Shown here: in pieces, positions 1 to 8,767 of the stretch
Layout: every line of letters starts with the position of its first letter
How positions within the stretch are numbered: the stretch's first letter is position 1
From: Terriglobia bacterium
Lineage (GTDB): Bacteria > Acidobacteriota > Terriglobia > Terriglobales > Acidobacteriaceae
Reading direction: 5' to 3'
DNA length: 64,000 bases
NCBI GenBank assembly: GCA_020073385.1
Contig: JAIQFH010000020.1
Coordinates: 1-64,000 of the forward strand
The notes under the pieces: model-generated
The model's input: only the letters and a program-made list of their open reading frames with translations
What the model was told of the DNA's origin: nothing
The model's database searches: none
Translations under genes and position numbers: made by a program

Positions 1-169
1 CGCTCGGCGCTGCAACCGGATAGCTTCTCGTCGGAAACCAAAACACTCAGCAACAATACCCCGCACCAGAAGACGACTGTGGCACAACTGTCTCTGCAAT
101 CCGGCGATCGGCCTCCAAGGCGTCGGAACTCCGCAAACCTTCGCCATACCAAGCCCACCTGCCGGATCT
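1..169. other. Left edge, no supported gene
   Basis: No reading frame here resembles a known family. The minus-strand neighbour (VirB6/TrbL) ends at 170 after losing family resemblance near 225, so this edge may be foreign sequence joined to the truncated gene, or shifted remains of it. Confidence 0.4.
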
Positions 170-808
170 CTACCCACTTTCCGCCCCATATCCGCAGCCA
201 GGCTGAGCTTCATGCATAATGCGGGTTAGCCAACCCCAGAACAGCCAATCGAGCTTGTCGAAGACAAGAAAAGGGATAAAGATCGGCCCAAGTAATCCGA
301 TGATCGTTGCCGCAATTGCGCCGTAGGCCAAGATGGCAGAGATGATTGCGGCCAGCATGGCTAATAGGAATTGCACCACGAAGTACACGATCGCGTAATA
401 GGGATTCATCATGCTGTTCAGTATCGACGGCCCTGTCTTGGAAGATGCAGTATGGATCTCGCTCAACATCGATGTAGAGCCATCGGCACCAATCAAGTTC
501 ACTAGGCTTGTTGTTCCGCCGTCGATGAGGCTCTTGATGGAAAAGCCTAGTCCAGGAATCGAGCTGTCGTAGTAGCTCACCATCACATAAGCGAAGGTGA
601 GCAGCATGAAGAGGTTCAGAAACCTCCCCATGCTGAACCCTGGCCCACCGTGCGCCGATGCCAGTGCTTCCTGCACGCCGAACCAAACCAGCATGATGGT
701 CGCCAATGCTAGGACGATGTGAACTCCCATCGCTGTAATGGAGGGAGCGGCCGTGGCTGCAAGCGACTGGCACCCTTGCGCGATCAATTCGAAGAGCCCT
801 GTACCCAT
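170..808 (-). pseudogene. trbL: TrbL/VirB6-like channel protein, C-terminally truncated
   Basis: Polytopic inner-membrane component of a conjugative type IV secretion system. The 212-residue product has a hydrophobic helix near residues 25-45, another near 65-80, and a long hydrophobic block around 135-190 that ends in the VirB6-like stretch FDKLDWLFWGWL. Just after this, around position 225, the sequence turns polar, is rich in G and C, and stops. VirB6/TrbL proteins are usually 300 residues or more, so the C-terminal part is missing, by frameshift, deletion or a junction. It is the last gene of the minus-strand T4SS block, 37 bp after trbJ. The family call rests on topology, the FWGWL region and position next to TrbJ. 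Confidence 0.7.
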
Positions 809-845
809 GTTCCATGCCCTCTAGTGTTCTTCTGCTTGGGCTTAC

Positions 846-1724
846 TCAGTACGCTTGCGTGAGGAGATTCGCCGCTCCACCGCTGGTTGTTGTTATGTTG
901 GCGTTGTAATAGCTCTCATATCCAGAAGAGTCACGGAAGGCCGATTTCATGGCGTCCTGCTGCTGCTTTTGGGCAACGATCTGCTGTAGGGCAAGATTGG
1001 CATTTATTTGGTTTGCGTCCTGCAAAGTGCGCAGTTGGAGAAGCAGGGCCTGATTGATGCGCTGTAGTTCGGCCATGATGGTCTGCTGGGACACGTCCTG
1101 GCTTTGTGTCGCAGCCTCCAGATTCGCAATGTCCGTCTGCCTTGCGGTCTGGTTGGCACGAATGGTCCCGAGGGCTTGGAGGTTGTTGGTCATTATGGAG
1201 TCGGTAATGTCAACGGTGGCGCCCTGCGCGGCAATCTGCAACTGCCCGGCCATACTCGCCGTGCCGTAGCCGGGAATCATGTTATTGGTGTTGGGAACGC
1301 TAACTTGTTGGTACGCGGATGCGGCGCCCTTCCCGGTGTTTGCCGAATTGAGCCAACCCATCGAATTGCCATAGGTATTCGAGATTTGCTGCAGGAGTAG
1401 CAAGTCAGAGGTTGGAGACAGAAACCGCGCATAAAGCATCCTGGGCGCGAGGATCATCTGGTGGGTGAGTTCGTATTGCTGCTTTGCGACGTTGTAGGCT
1501 TGTAGCGCAGTAGTGGCGATCTTCACGGTATTCGTGAAGATCTGTTGGCCTTGCTCAATCTGGCGGACTTCGTTGGCGATCGATCTCTGTTCGTTCTCGA
1601 TCTGCGTGACGGCGTGACCTGCCTGTGTAGGATCGAAGACGATGCCGGAACCGAATTGTGCATTTGCGAATGGTTGCAACGCCGCAAAGCCAACGGCGAG
1701 CACGGTAAGGGCTAGTTTCTTCAT
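846..1724 (-). CDS. trbJ: TrbJ/VirB5-like conjugal transfer protein
   Basis: Periplasmic minor pilus or adhesion component of the T4SS. The 292-residue product starts with a Sec signal peptide (MKKLALTVLAVGF..ANAQ), followed by FGSGIVFDPT, a segment typical of TrbJ. It has long helical, Gln-rich stretches near residues 45-75 and 195-255, as expected of the VirB5 coiled-coil fold. An in-frame ATG nine bases upstream (1733) is also possible, but there the AGGG sequence abuts the start codon, so 1724 has better spacing. It sits between the small lipoprotein and TrbL, the order expected for a pilus-tip module. Confidence 0.8.
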   Translation of the reverse strand: MKKLALTVLAVGFAALQPFANAQFGSGIVFDPTQAGHAVTQIENEQRSIANEVRQIEQGQQIFTNTVKIATTALQAYNVAKQQYELTHQMILAPRMLYARFLSPTSDLLLLQQISNTYGNSMGWLNSANTGKGAASAYQQVSVPNTNNMIPGYGTASMAGQLQIAAQGATVDITDSIMTNNLQALGTIRANQTARQTDIANLEAATQSQDVSQQTIMAELQRINQALLLQLRTLQDANQINANLALQQIVAQKQQQDAMKSAFRDSSGYESYYNANITTTSGGAANLLTQAY

Positions 1725-1778
1725 TTGTCTCATCCCTTCGTCGCCGTTGGTTTCGCGATGCCTTACAGCGGTACGGCT

Positions 1779-2078
1779 TTACTGCTGTGCAGCGAGAATC
1801 TCTTTCTGGAGCTGCGCAAGACGGTCCGCCTGCGGCTTACACCGTGCGTCGCGTTCTTTCTTCTTGGCTTCTAGGGCTGCGATCTCTTCTTGAGTCAGTT
1901 TCTTTCCCGTCAGAAGATCCGCCGATCCGGCGGTCTCCGGATCGATACAATCCTTGGCATAGGCCGGGTATTCGGCGTTGTATTGATCCTGCAACTGCTT
2001 CACTTTTGCCGCTTTGCTCTGACAGCCGGCAAGGGTGAGAGTCCACAGAACTAATAAGGAGAGGGCAACGATTCGCAT
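1779..2078 (-). CDS. Small T4SS-associated lipoprotein (TrbK/EexN-like)
   Basis: A 99-residue protein with a lipoprotein signal peptide and lipobox LAGC (Cys near residue 18), then a charged helical tail with two further Cys residues. Small lipoproteins in this place in Trb and VirB operons often act in entry exclusion or envelope anchoring; that role is inferred from position. An upstream ATG at 2093 is in frame, but its first codons form a perfect AGGAGG five bases before the ATG at 2078, so 2078 is the better start. The Shine-Dalgarno lies at the very end of the VirB10 gene, suggesting translational coupling. Confidence 0.7.
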   Translation of the reverse strand: MRIVALSLLVLWTLTLAGCQSKAAKVKQLQDQYNAEYPAYAKDCIDPETAGSADLLTGKKLTQEEIAALEAKKKERDARCKPQADRLAQLQKEILAAQQ

Positions 2079-2089
2079 GGACAGCCTCC

Positions 2090-3406
2090 TCAAAACGTCT
2101 GTGGAATAGTGTGGTTGGAGTACGCAGGAAGAAGCAAGTCCTGCGTGAAATACACTTTCACGCGGTGGCCCTCTCGAATTGTGATGGTGGGCGGTATCTG
2201 TATGAAGCGGTCAAGGATCGTGGTCGCAGACTGGGAAACACTGCCCGCCGCCCCGTTGGTGAACGCTTGGGAACCGCTCGTGGTAATCGCGCCGCCACCC
2301 CGAGTGATCTGGCTTGCTCCAGCAATCACACCCAAAGCTATCGAGGTGCCGAAAATCTGAAGGTAGTGATTGTTGACCTTGCCTTTCAGTCCTTCCTCTC
2401 CGATCTGATCGAGACCTTGAAATTGATCGAGATCGACGGAGTAACCGTCAGGCATAATCAGGCGGTGGAAAACCACGGCCATCCGGCGTTGTTGGCCAAA
2501 GCCCGCCGCTCCAATCTTCTTTGCCTCGCCCAAAACAACCGTTCCCTCAGGAATGATCACGTGTTGATGATCGTGGGAATACAACGGATTTGAGACCAGG
2601 ACTTTGACCGGTCCTGCGGCATCCCCATCCAGGCGATTCATGAGAACCGTATCGAGAACCGAACCCTCGTAGACGAGATAGGGCTGACCGAGGGCTGAAT
2701 CAACATTGGCTTCTAGTGGGCGTTTATAGCCTCCGGATGTGTCCTCCTGTTTTCCTTCGGCTGGTGGGGAGACAAAACTGTTGTTTGTCTGTCGTTCGGC
2801 AGGGCCATATTGGGCGGGCATCGTCTGGCCTTGCTGCTGTTGTTGCGGCGGACCGGCAGAGCGGGAGTACACAAGATTGGAAGCGAAACGGGAGTTGTCA
2901 GCCCGTTCGCGTTCTTTCGCAGCGATCAACTGTGCCTGCTGTTGTACAGGCGTGAGTTGCATCTGCATATTGCCCTGCTGCGCTTGCGCGCAAGGCTGGC
3001 CCGGAACGCACGGGATGGCAACGCCGGTCGGGCCGTAGGCCGCGGCTGCGGAGCGCTGCTGCGGCGTCGCAGATGCGAGTGTCGGATCTGCTGTCGCAGC
3101 AGCGGCCATTGTTGCCTGCTCTTTCTGACGTTCGGCCTGAAGCTGGTTTTTCAACTCCTGCACGTTGCTGTCGGTGTTGTCCTGCAAGGTTGGTTGTGGT
3201 GGTTGCCCTTTCGTGGCAGTCGGCTGTCCAGGCGTCTTCTTACCGGACGAGCTGAAGAGCGCCGCCACAATCACCAGCAAGGCCGCGCCCAGATACACGA
3301 AGGTCTTGAGGTTCTTCTGCAAGACACCCTTTGGCAGTTCGAGGTTGCGGCGCAACGTTGGCTCGGGGTGCGGTTCTGTGTGGGGAGTGAAGGCATTCTC
3401 GGTCAT
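2090..3406 (-). CDS. trbI: TrbI/VirB10 T4SS core-complex protein
   Basis: A 438-residue protein that spans from inner to outer membrane in the T4SS core. It shows the VirB10 plan: a short cytoplasmic N-terminus, one transmembrane helix near residues 33-50 (TFVYLGAALLVIVAALF), a Pro/Gln-rich periplasmic linker to about residue 225, then the conserved beta-domain (YEGSVLDTVLMNRLDGDAAG, VSNPLYSHDHQHVIIPEGT) and the C-terminal IREGHRVKVYFTQDL. Its start overlaps the VirB9 stop by 4 bp (ATGA), so the two are translationally coupled, matching their physical interaction in known systems. Confidence 0.92.
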   Translation of the reverse strand: MTENAFTPHTEPHPEPTLRRNLELPKGVLQKNLKTFVYLGAALLVIVAALFSSSGKKTPGQPTATKGQPPQPTLQDNTDSNVQELKNQLQAERQKEQATMAAAATADPTLASATPQQRSAAAAYGPTGVAIPCVPGQPCAQAQQGNMQMQLTPVQQQAQLIAAKERERADNSRFASNLVYSRSAGPPQQQQQGQTMPAQYGPAERQTNNSFVSPPAEGKQEDTSGGYKRPLEANVDSALGQPYLVYEGSVLDTVLMNRLDGDAAGPVKVLVSNPLYSHDHQHVIIPEGTVVLGEAKKIGAAGFGQQRRMAVVFHRLIMPDGYSVDLDQFQGLDQIGEEGLKGKVNNHYLQIFGTSIALGVIAGASQITRGGGAITTSGSQAFTNGAAGSVSQSATTILDRFIQIPPTITIREGHRVKVYFTQDLLLPAYSNHTIPQTF

Positions 3407-4170
3407 GACGGTGATCCCTTGCGCGTGAATTCCATCCGCTTCTTGCCCAGCTCCACATAGCCGCTGTCCATGATCTTCGGGATGATGTAGGTCCCTTCCC
3501 TCAGGTCATAGGTGACGAGGTTGGGCTTGCCGTCCTTCATTTCGTACACGCTGAACTTTTCAGGCGCGTTGGTCTTGATGTAAGTGAACTTGTCATCGTG
3601 ATAGATCGACTGGATGTTGAAGGGAGACTCGTTCGCTTTGTAGGCATAGTCGAACTTGAGCTGTGTTGGATAGGCGCTTTTGTACTCGTCCACGGCCTGT
3701 TCAACATGCGATTGCAGAGCGGCAAGCTGCTGCCGCGATTGTTCGAGTTGGGCGGCGGGCACGAACTGGGGAGGGCCGCTCGCGGCCACAATCGCAGAAC
3801 GGTCGGCGGGCTCGACGATCACCTTCAGATCAGGCGTCGTCGATGAAGCAGAGATATCCTGGAGGGTGAAACTGTAGATGTTCCCCTTGTCCGTAATGAG
3901 ATTCAAGTTGGAGCTGATGCCTTGCTTCGCCGGATGCACAAAGCAAAAGTTGCCAACCACATCCACGATCCAGAACTCCTTGTCACCCGTGGCGGCTTCC
4001 ATGATTTTCTCGGTGGGGGGTAGTTCGATCAGGGTCGTATATTTCAACTTTGCGCGGATGGGAACGATGTCCTCGGAGTGATACTGCACAGTGCGCGCAG
4101 AGTCTTGGGCAAAAGCACCGAAGGAAGAAACAACCAAAGCGCAATTGACGACGAATTTCAGATGCCGCAT
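3403..4170 (-). CDS. trbG: TrbG/VirB9 T4SS outer-membrane core protein
   Basis: A 255-residue periplasmic protein that pairs with VirB10 in the T4SS core. The chosen start at 4170 follows a GGAGAG ribosome site and gives a clean Sec signal peptide (MRHLKFVVNC..GAFAQ). The mature part has the VirB9 N-terminal beta domain (LIELPPTEKI near residue 45, then GDKEFWIVD) and the C-terminal domain with YDLREGTYIIPKIMDSGYV, characteristic of TrbG. The open frame continues upstream into virB4, but that extension is an antisense-like Arg/Ser-rich stretch and is not used. It lies 10 bp after virB4. Confidence 0.88.
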   Translation of the reverse strand: MRHLKFVVNCALVVSSFGAFAQDSARTVQYHSEDIVPIRAKLKYTTLIELPPTEKIMEAATGDKEFWIVDVVGNFCFVHPAKQGISSNLNLITDKGNIYSFTLQDISASSTTPDLKVIVEPADRSAIVAASGPPQFVPAAQLEQSRQQLAALQSHVEQAVDEYKSAYPTQLKFDYAYKANESPFNIQSIYHDDKFTYIKTNAPEKFSVYEMKDGKPNLVTYDLREGTYIIPKIMDSGYVELGKKRMEFTRKGSPS

Positions 4171-4180
4171 AGAGCTCTCC

Positions 4181-6673
4181 TTAGCGGTTGTCGTTCGAAG
4201 TTGATACGGCCAGCGCGCGCGGCTGGAATGGCCATTCTTCCGCGAGCTGGCGAAGGCCATCCGCAAAACCGTGGCGGTCGAAATACTCCTGCTTCTTGAG
4301 GTTGTCGCGGGCATTGTTGGTTGCCATCCAGTGCGAGACCGAATCGACGTTCAAATGCACTTTCTTTGACGTCTGGGCTTTGCGAATCAGCATTTGGCCC
4401 GGCGGAACAAGGCCGTCGATAAGGTCCAGTTCGGTGTCGTTCAGATGAAACGCTTCCCGGTAAACGTCCCGGTTCATATCCGGGTTGGCGAGGAAGATCT
4501 TTGTCGGACAACTCTCGGCCACTATCGCCAGCATCCCCGACTCCTCAAGCTCTTTGATGGATTGCGTCGCCAGGATCATCGCCGCCTTGTGCTTGCGCCA
4601 GGTCTTCTGCGCCTGCACCACGTAATTGCGGATGGTCTCGTTCTTGATGAAGAGCCACGCTTCATCGAGCAGGAAGAACTTGGAGGTGCCGAGGCTCTTC
4701 GGGTCAGTGATCTCATTCGATGCCCGATGCAAAACATAAAAGAGCAGTGGTTCCAAGACTTCCGGCGCATCGTTCCAGCCGTGGAAATTGAACGTCTGAA
4801 AGCTTTTGAACGAAAGCGTGTCCTCGGCGTTGTCAAAGAGGAAGCCGTATTGTCCACCGCGGGTCCAGCGGTGGAGGCGTTCTTTCAACTCGCCGATGAT
4901 GTTCCCAAAATTCGAGATGGTGCGCTGGTTCGGCTCCAGTACGTAAATCCGCTCGATCGCGTCCCACAATCGGCGTTCCTCCTTGAAGTCGATCCGGTAA
5001 CGTTGCTCGTTACCCTCAATGAGCACGCGGCAGAAGCTGAAGAGAAACTGCAGGTTCTCTTTGGTCTGAGGCAGTGAGAAGGGGTTAATGGTGAAGTCCC
5101 GCGCTTCCTGACCCACATTGAGATACGAGCCCTTGAATATCGTCGTAAGCGACTGGAAGCTGCCGCCGATATCAAAGATGAAAGTCAGCGGCTTGTACTT
5201 CTGCGCGTTCTGCAGCAGAAAAACGCAGAGATAGGACTTGCCACTGCCGGTCATCCCGAGAATTAGCGTATGACCAACGTCGCGGGTATGCAGGTTGAGG
5301 AAGTAGGGCGTGCTGTTGTCGGTTTCGAGCACAGCCAGATACTCGGTGCCGAGATGCGCGTTTGTCTTCTCGCCGGGAAGGATAGTAAACAGAAAAGACA
5401 GATCGGCGTAATTCGTGTTCAGCAGATACAACTTGCGAAGGTTCAGCGCATAGTTGCCGGGCACGGTGGCAAAATAGGCGTTCAGCTGGTTATAGGTTTC
5501 CGCAAACAGATTGCCGTCCGCGTTGGTGAAGACGCCAGTAAATTCCGCCTCGAGTTGATCGAGTTCCGTTCGTGACCGGCCATACAGCACAATCGTGAGC
5601 GAGAAGTCGCCGAGCGATTGACCGTCACCCAGGGCGCGAAGGCAATCCCCAAGATTTTCGATGTCGGCCTGCTTTGACTCGTCCACCAGCACATCGCGTG
5701 GGTTCGTCTTGGTGGTGTCATTGCCCATCTGCGAGACGAATCCCGTCTTCGACATATTGAAGTGGCGGCGGCGCTTGTTCACTTCTTTGCGGGCCTTGTC
5801 CGCGGGGAGCGGCGTCCACTCCGTGACCACATAGAAGTTGGCGGGGATCTTCAACAGCGCGTCCAGTACCAGAGGCCTCGTTTCGGTGATGGCCTCTTTC
5901 ATTGTCAGCACACGGACGATGTGATCGCCTATCCGCAGATGATCGCGTTCCGCTTCGATGTCGGAGTTGACGACCTGATAGTCGAGGAACTGCGTGGACT
6001 GCGGCCGCCCGGCAACACGCCAGTCGTCATAATTCAGCAAACGACGAAAGAACTGGAACTGCCCCTGCTGATTCAGGACCTCGATTTGCATGAGATCCGC
6101 AAGTTGCCGAGCGAACGCCTGCACATGCTGGTCGAGTCGCTGAAGATCGCGCTCGATGTGCGCACGCAAGAGCGTTTTGATGTTGTCATTGGTGAACTGC
6201 GATTTGAGTTCGGCAATGGCGCCTTCTGGGTCGCGCAAGATCCGAGCTAGCGCCGTGCCGATGCCGGTCTTCGACCGGACTCCTTCGAGCAGGATGCAAT
6301 AGAAGATTTCAACCTGATAAAGATGGTCTCGCTTCGCTTCAAAGAACTTCCGCCGTTGGTCGATGGCTGCATCCACAACAGGGTCGTCATACGTTGCGAA
6401 TGGTATGTCCGGGCGATTCGATTTGAAGAGGTACTGGTAAACATGGAAACCTGGGCCAAACGCTTTCAGGGCTGCTTCCAACCGCTTCACTGCATACTCC
6501 TGTTCCGACCGGTCGAGACTTTCGTAGTCCACACCGGAAACACTGAGAACCATGCCTAGATCGCCGCTCTTGGTAAGGAAGGCCGTCTGATTCCAGAAGC
6601 CGTAGAGGTTGATGTGGTCGTTCAGCGCAGCACTTTCTTTCCACGGTTTGATGACCTTGTCGAGGCGCAGCAT
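4181..6673 (-). CDS. trbE: VirB4/TrbE conjugation ATPase
   Basis: An 830-residue cytoplasmic ATPase that energises pilus assembly and transfer. The N-terminal CagE/TrbE/VirB domain covers roughly residues 1-420. The motor domain follows, with Walker A GMTGSGKS near residue 470 and Walker B FFLLDEAWLF near 670, and a later LATQSIKEL motif typical of VirB4 arginine-finger regions. It starts at an ATG seven bases after GGAGG; a GTG directly before it (6676) is possible. The TGA of virB3 overlaps this start. Length is normal for VirB4, so this gene appears intact. Confidence 0.95.
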   Translation of the reverse strand: MLRLDKVIKPWKESAALNDHINLYGFWNQTAFLTKSGDLGMVLSVSGVDYESLDRSEQEYAVKRLEAALKAFGPGFHVYQYLFKSNRPDIPFATYDDPVVDAAIDQRRKFFEAKRDHLYQVEIFYCILLEGVRSKTGIGTALARILRDPEGAIAELKSQFTNDNIKTLLRAHIERDLQRLDQHVQAFARQLADLMQIEVLNQQGQFQFFRRLLNYDDWRVAGRPQSTQFLDYQVVNSDIEAERDHLRIGDHIVRVLTMKEAITETRPLVLDALLKIPANFYVVTEWTPLPADKARKEVNKRRRHFNMSKTGFVSQMGNDTTKTNPRDVLVDESKQADIENLGDCLRALGDGQSLGDFSLTIVLYGRSRTELDQLEAEFTGVFTNADGNLFAETYNQLNAYFATVPGNYALNLRKLYLLNTNYADLSFLFTILPGEKTNAHLGTEYLAVLETDNSTPYFLNLHTRDVGHTLILGMTGSGKSYLCVFLLQNAQKYKPLTFIFDIGGSFQSLTTIFKGSYLNVGQEARDFTINPFSLPQTKENLQFLFSFCRVLIEGNEQRYRIDFKEERRLWDAIERIYVLEPNQRTISNFGNIIGELKERLHRWTRGGQYGFLFDNAEDTLSFKSFQTFNFHGWNDAPEVLEPLLFYVLHRASNEITDPKSLGTSKFFLLDEAWLFIKNETIRNYVVQAQKTWRKHKAAMILATQSIKELEESGMLAIVAESCPTKIFLANPDMNRDVYREAFHLNDTELDLIDGLVPPGQMLIRKAQTSKKVHLNVDSVSHWMATNNARDNLKKQEYFDRHGFADGLRQLAEEWPFQPRALAVSTSNDNR

Positions 6674-6975
6674 CACACTACCTCCACGCGGGGAATTTGC
6701 TGCTTAGCGGCGTCATAGCGCAGCTTGTAGCGTTCGGACTTTTCTAGGATGCGGAGGAATGCCGGATCGCTGTTTGTGACCCAATGGCCGAAGGCAAAGC
6801 CGCCAATGAAGATAGCGATCCCGGCGAGGATGGAATTGAAAAGGTTAAAAGCTCCCACCGCTCCGACGCAGACGAAGTAGAAGAGGGTGCGTTCCACGCC
6901 CAGGTATGTGAGTGGCTTATGCAGGCTCTTGAAGACCCGATTTGTGCGTTGCTTCCGCTGTGCGCTGTCGGACAT
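6673..6975 (-). CDS. trbD: TrbD/VirB3 inner-membrane T4SS protein
   Basis: A 100-residue protein with the compact VirB3 plan: a basic N-terminus (KSLHKPLTYLGVERTLF), two closely spaced transmembrane helices around residues 30-65, and a polar tail with DPAFLRIL near residue 70 that is characteristic of TrbD. It lies between the pilin gene and VirB4, the usual order, and shares its stop with the VirB4 start. In known systems VirB3 works with VirB4 in pilus assembly. Confidence 0.88.
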   Translation of the reverse strand: MSDSAQRKQRTNRVFKSLHKPLTYLGVERTLFYFVCVGAVGAFNLFNSILAGIAIFIGGFAFGHWVTNSDPAFLRILEKSERYKLRYDAAKQQIPRVEVV

Positions 6976-7006
6976 AAGTCCCTCGTCTAAGCAGGACTCA
7001 AGGGCG

Positions 7007-7342
7007 TTACACGCCCCAGAGCCAACTCAGGACATTCACGGCGAGAACCGCAATACCCGTTCCGGCGGCAACGCCGGCGAGCGCCTTTTTTGCACCAGGT
7101 TCGCCGTGCGCGAAGCCGTAGCCGCCGATCACGATGGCGATGAGGCTTGCAACCTTCGCGACCGTTCCTGTGAAGAGTGTTTGTAGCGCGTTAAAGCCCG
7201 TGTCGAAGGGTGAACCCTGTGCCATCGCGGCCACGGGCATGACACAAAGCAGGACGAAAAGAGCGGCGGTTGGACGCGCCCACTTCGAGCGAGGATTGGT
7301 CTCGCTTCGGCGGATGAGATGGACTTGGAAGCAACGTGGCAT
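7007..7342 (-). CDS. trbC: TrbC/VirB2 pilin precursor
   Basis: A 111-residue conjugative pilin precursor. A long basic N-terminus (about 25 residues) precedes a hydrophobic signal helix ending in AMAQG, the likely signal peptidase site. The mature part has two hydrophobic helices around residues 60-105 and ends in WLWGV, as in TrbC/VirB2. The ATG at 7342 lies five bases after GGAGG; an upstream TTG at 7357 is in frame but unnecessary. It is the first gene of the eight-gene minus-strand T4SS run, so the promoter should lie in 7343-7651. Confidence 0.88.
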   Translation of the reverse strand: MPRCFQVHLIRRSETNPRSKWARPTAALFVLLCVMPVAAMAQGSPFDTGFNALQTLFTGTVAKVASLIAIVIGGYGFAHGEPGAKKALAGVAAGTGIAVLAVNVLSWLWGV

Positions 7343-7651
7343 ATGCACCTCCAGCAACAGCTCAAACTGGCTGCTTTTGGCGCAAAGCTAACCTCACTCA
7401 ATCACGCTGTCCAATGAATGTTCGGCGGACAGCCATTCCTGACGGGAATAGCTGGGGAAGATCGGAGTGATTGCTTTTTCGCGCTGCCATCCTAAGGCAG
7501 GATCTAGATAACTGTCTATTTGCCGACCATTCACGAACTGACTGCGGGAGACTGAGTGTAATTCGAGTTGGTGCAAAACTATCGAATCGCACCTAACTTT
7601 CTAATTGCAGATTGTGGATCTTACTTGGAATTGAGCCGGGTGCTCGGACGT
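7343..7651. other. Intergenic region upstream of the T4SS operon
   Basis: About 300 bp between the pilin gene start and the 3' end of the tetR gene. It must hold the promoter for the T4SS run, which reads leftwards, but I cannot point to a convincing -35/-10 pair. No supported coding frame. Confidence 0.4.
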
Positions 7652-8320
7652 CTATCGAGGCGCATGTTCCTTCGGCAGCGGATGAAGTTGCAGGAAGGCG
7701 GCCGCGGCGTCGCGGGCACGTCCCGCGATTTCGCGGGGGTTCGGTCGCTCGGCGACGCCAAGAAGCAGGCTGACCATCAAATCGCCACAGAGCAGCCCGG
7801 CAAACTGCTGGGCAAGTTCGGCAGGACGGCCTGCGAGCAGTCCGGACGCCTGGGCCTGGGCCATGATTTTACGCAAGGCGGTGCGGCTTGCCCCGCGTCC
7901 TATAGAGTTGAGTGTACGCGCCACTTCGGGGGCCTGGACCGCCTCGGCGATCGCCAGTCGGAATACCGCAATGACCGTGGGATCACTTATCTCGCGGACG
8001 AGCTTCGTCCCGAAAGAAACCAGCACCTGCTCTAGGGTCTCGCGATCGCGCAGCACGGGCAGGTCAGCGGGCACGTCAAATCGCTTGGCGCGCTCGCTTA
8101 TGCAGGCGATCAGCGTTTCTTGTTTGTTGCCAACCAGCGCGCAAAGCTCTCGCTTCGAAACGCGCGCGCGCGTCGCGATCTCAAGCGTGCTGGTCGTTGC
8201 GTAGCCGCTCTTCATGAACGCCGCAAAGGCCGCCTCAAGGATGCGCTCGCGCACCGCGGTTTCGTCGCCGCGTTCCTGGCGGTGTTTTGAAGGAGTCACG
8301 ACTGATGGGCCGTCAGTCAT
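7652..8320 (-). CDS. TetR-family transcriptional regulator
   Basis: A 222-residue DNA-binding repressor. The N-terminal TetR helix-turn-helix spans about residues 20-70 (ILEAAFAAFMKSGYATTSTLEIATRARVSK), and the C-terminal ligand domain (RLAIAEAVQAPEVARTLNSI) resembles AefR-type TetR_C domains. A near-perfect 17-bp palindrome, ACTGATGGGCCGTCAGT, covers codons 2-7 at its own 5' end (8301-8317), and two relatives occur at 9524 and 11571. These could be its operators. No efflux pump or enzyme that it would control remains nearby, which fits a decayed region. Confidence 0.85.
   Translation of the reverse strand: MTDGPSVVTPSKHRQERGDETAVRERILEAAFAAFMKSGYATTSTLEIATRARVSKRELCALVGNKQETLIACISERAKRFDVPADLPVLRDRETLEQVLVSFGTKLVREISDPTVIAVFRLAIAEAVQAPEVARTLNSIGRGASRTALRKIMAQAQASGLLAGRPAELAQQFAGLLCGDLMVSLLLGVAERPNPREIAGRARDAAAAFLQLHPLPKEHAPR
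8301..8317. promoter_or_regulatory. 17-bp palindromic box, copy A
   Basis: ACTGATGGGCCGTCAGT, with arms ACTGA/TCAGT around a GGGCC core, preceded by ACG on the plus strand. It overlaps the first codons of the tetR gene. Likely TetR operator by form; inferred. Confidence 0.5.
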
Positions 8321-8356
8321 AGAGAGAGCCGGGAGCTGACATTCGGTTCCGGCTCG

Positions 8357-8758
8357 CTACCTCAAAAAGACTCCCTCGTCTTGCAAGGCTCTCCGTACGG
8401 CAACGACCTCTGGGGCGTTAATCATCAGCACCGCGAGCGTTACCCTACCAATCAGTGTTCGGGCCTTTAACTCGGGCCCGTCCCAGACGAAGTGGTCCGC
8501 CCAGCTGTCGCGTCGAGGATGGAAAAGGCGAACAATCTCGCTGGTGTCAGCATCAAGCCCAGCTACGTTCGGCCCCTTGAAGCGATTGCAATGGATACAG
8601 GCGAGGGCGAGATTTTCAAATTCAGTTTTGCCACCATGTTGTCTTGCAATGATGTGATCGATCTGGAAGGGCGCCGGATGAAAAGCTGAAGGCAACTGAC
8701 AGTATTCACAGCGATCCCCGGCGCGCTCCCAAACCCGGCGGATGAGATCGGCGTTCAA
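8357..8758 (-). CDS. HNH endonuclease
   Basis: A 133-residue HNH nuclease. It has a zinc-binding CEYCQ at residues 17-21, the HNH core DHIIARQHGGKTEFENL around residues 33-48, and the second metal pair CIHCNRFKG around 53-61. These are the full complement of the CxxC-type HNH fold, so it should be active. It starts 9 bp after the stop of a 93-residue protein, and the two are surely one transcript. Compact HNH genes of this kind recur in Acidobacteria and Cyanobacteria next to such a small partner; the function of the pair is not known to me. Confidence 0.9.
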   Translation of the reverse strand: MNADLIRRVWERAGDRCEYCQLPSAFHPAPFQIDHIIARQHGGKTEFENLALACIHCNRFKGPNVAGLDADTSEIVRLFHPRRDSWADHFVWDGPELKARTLIGRVTLAVLMINAPEVVAVRRALQDEGVFLR

Positions 8759-8767
8759 GATGTCTGA

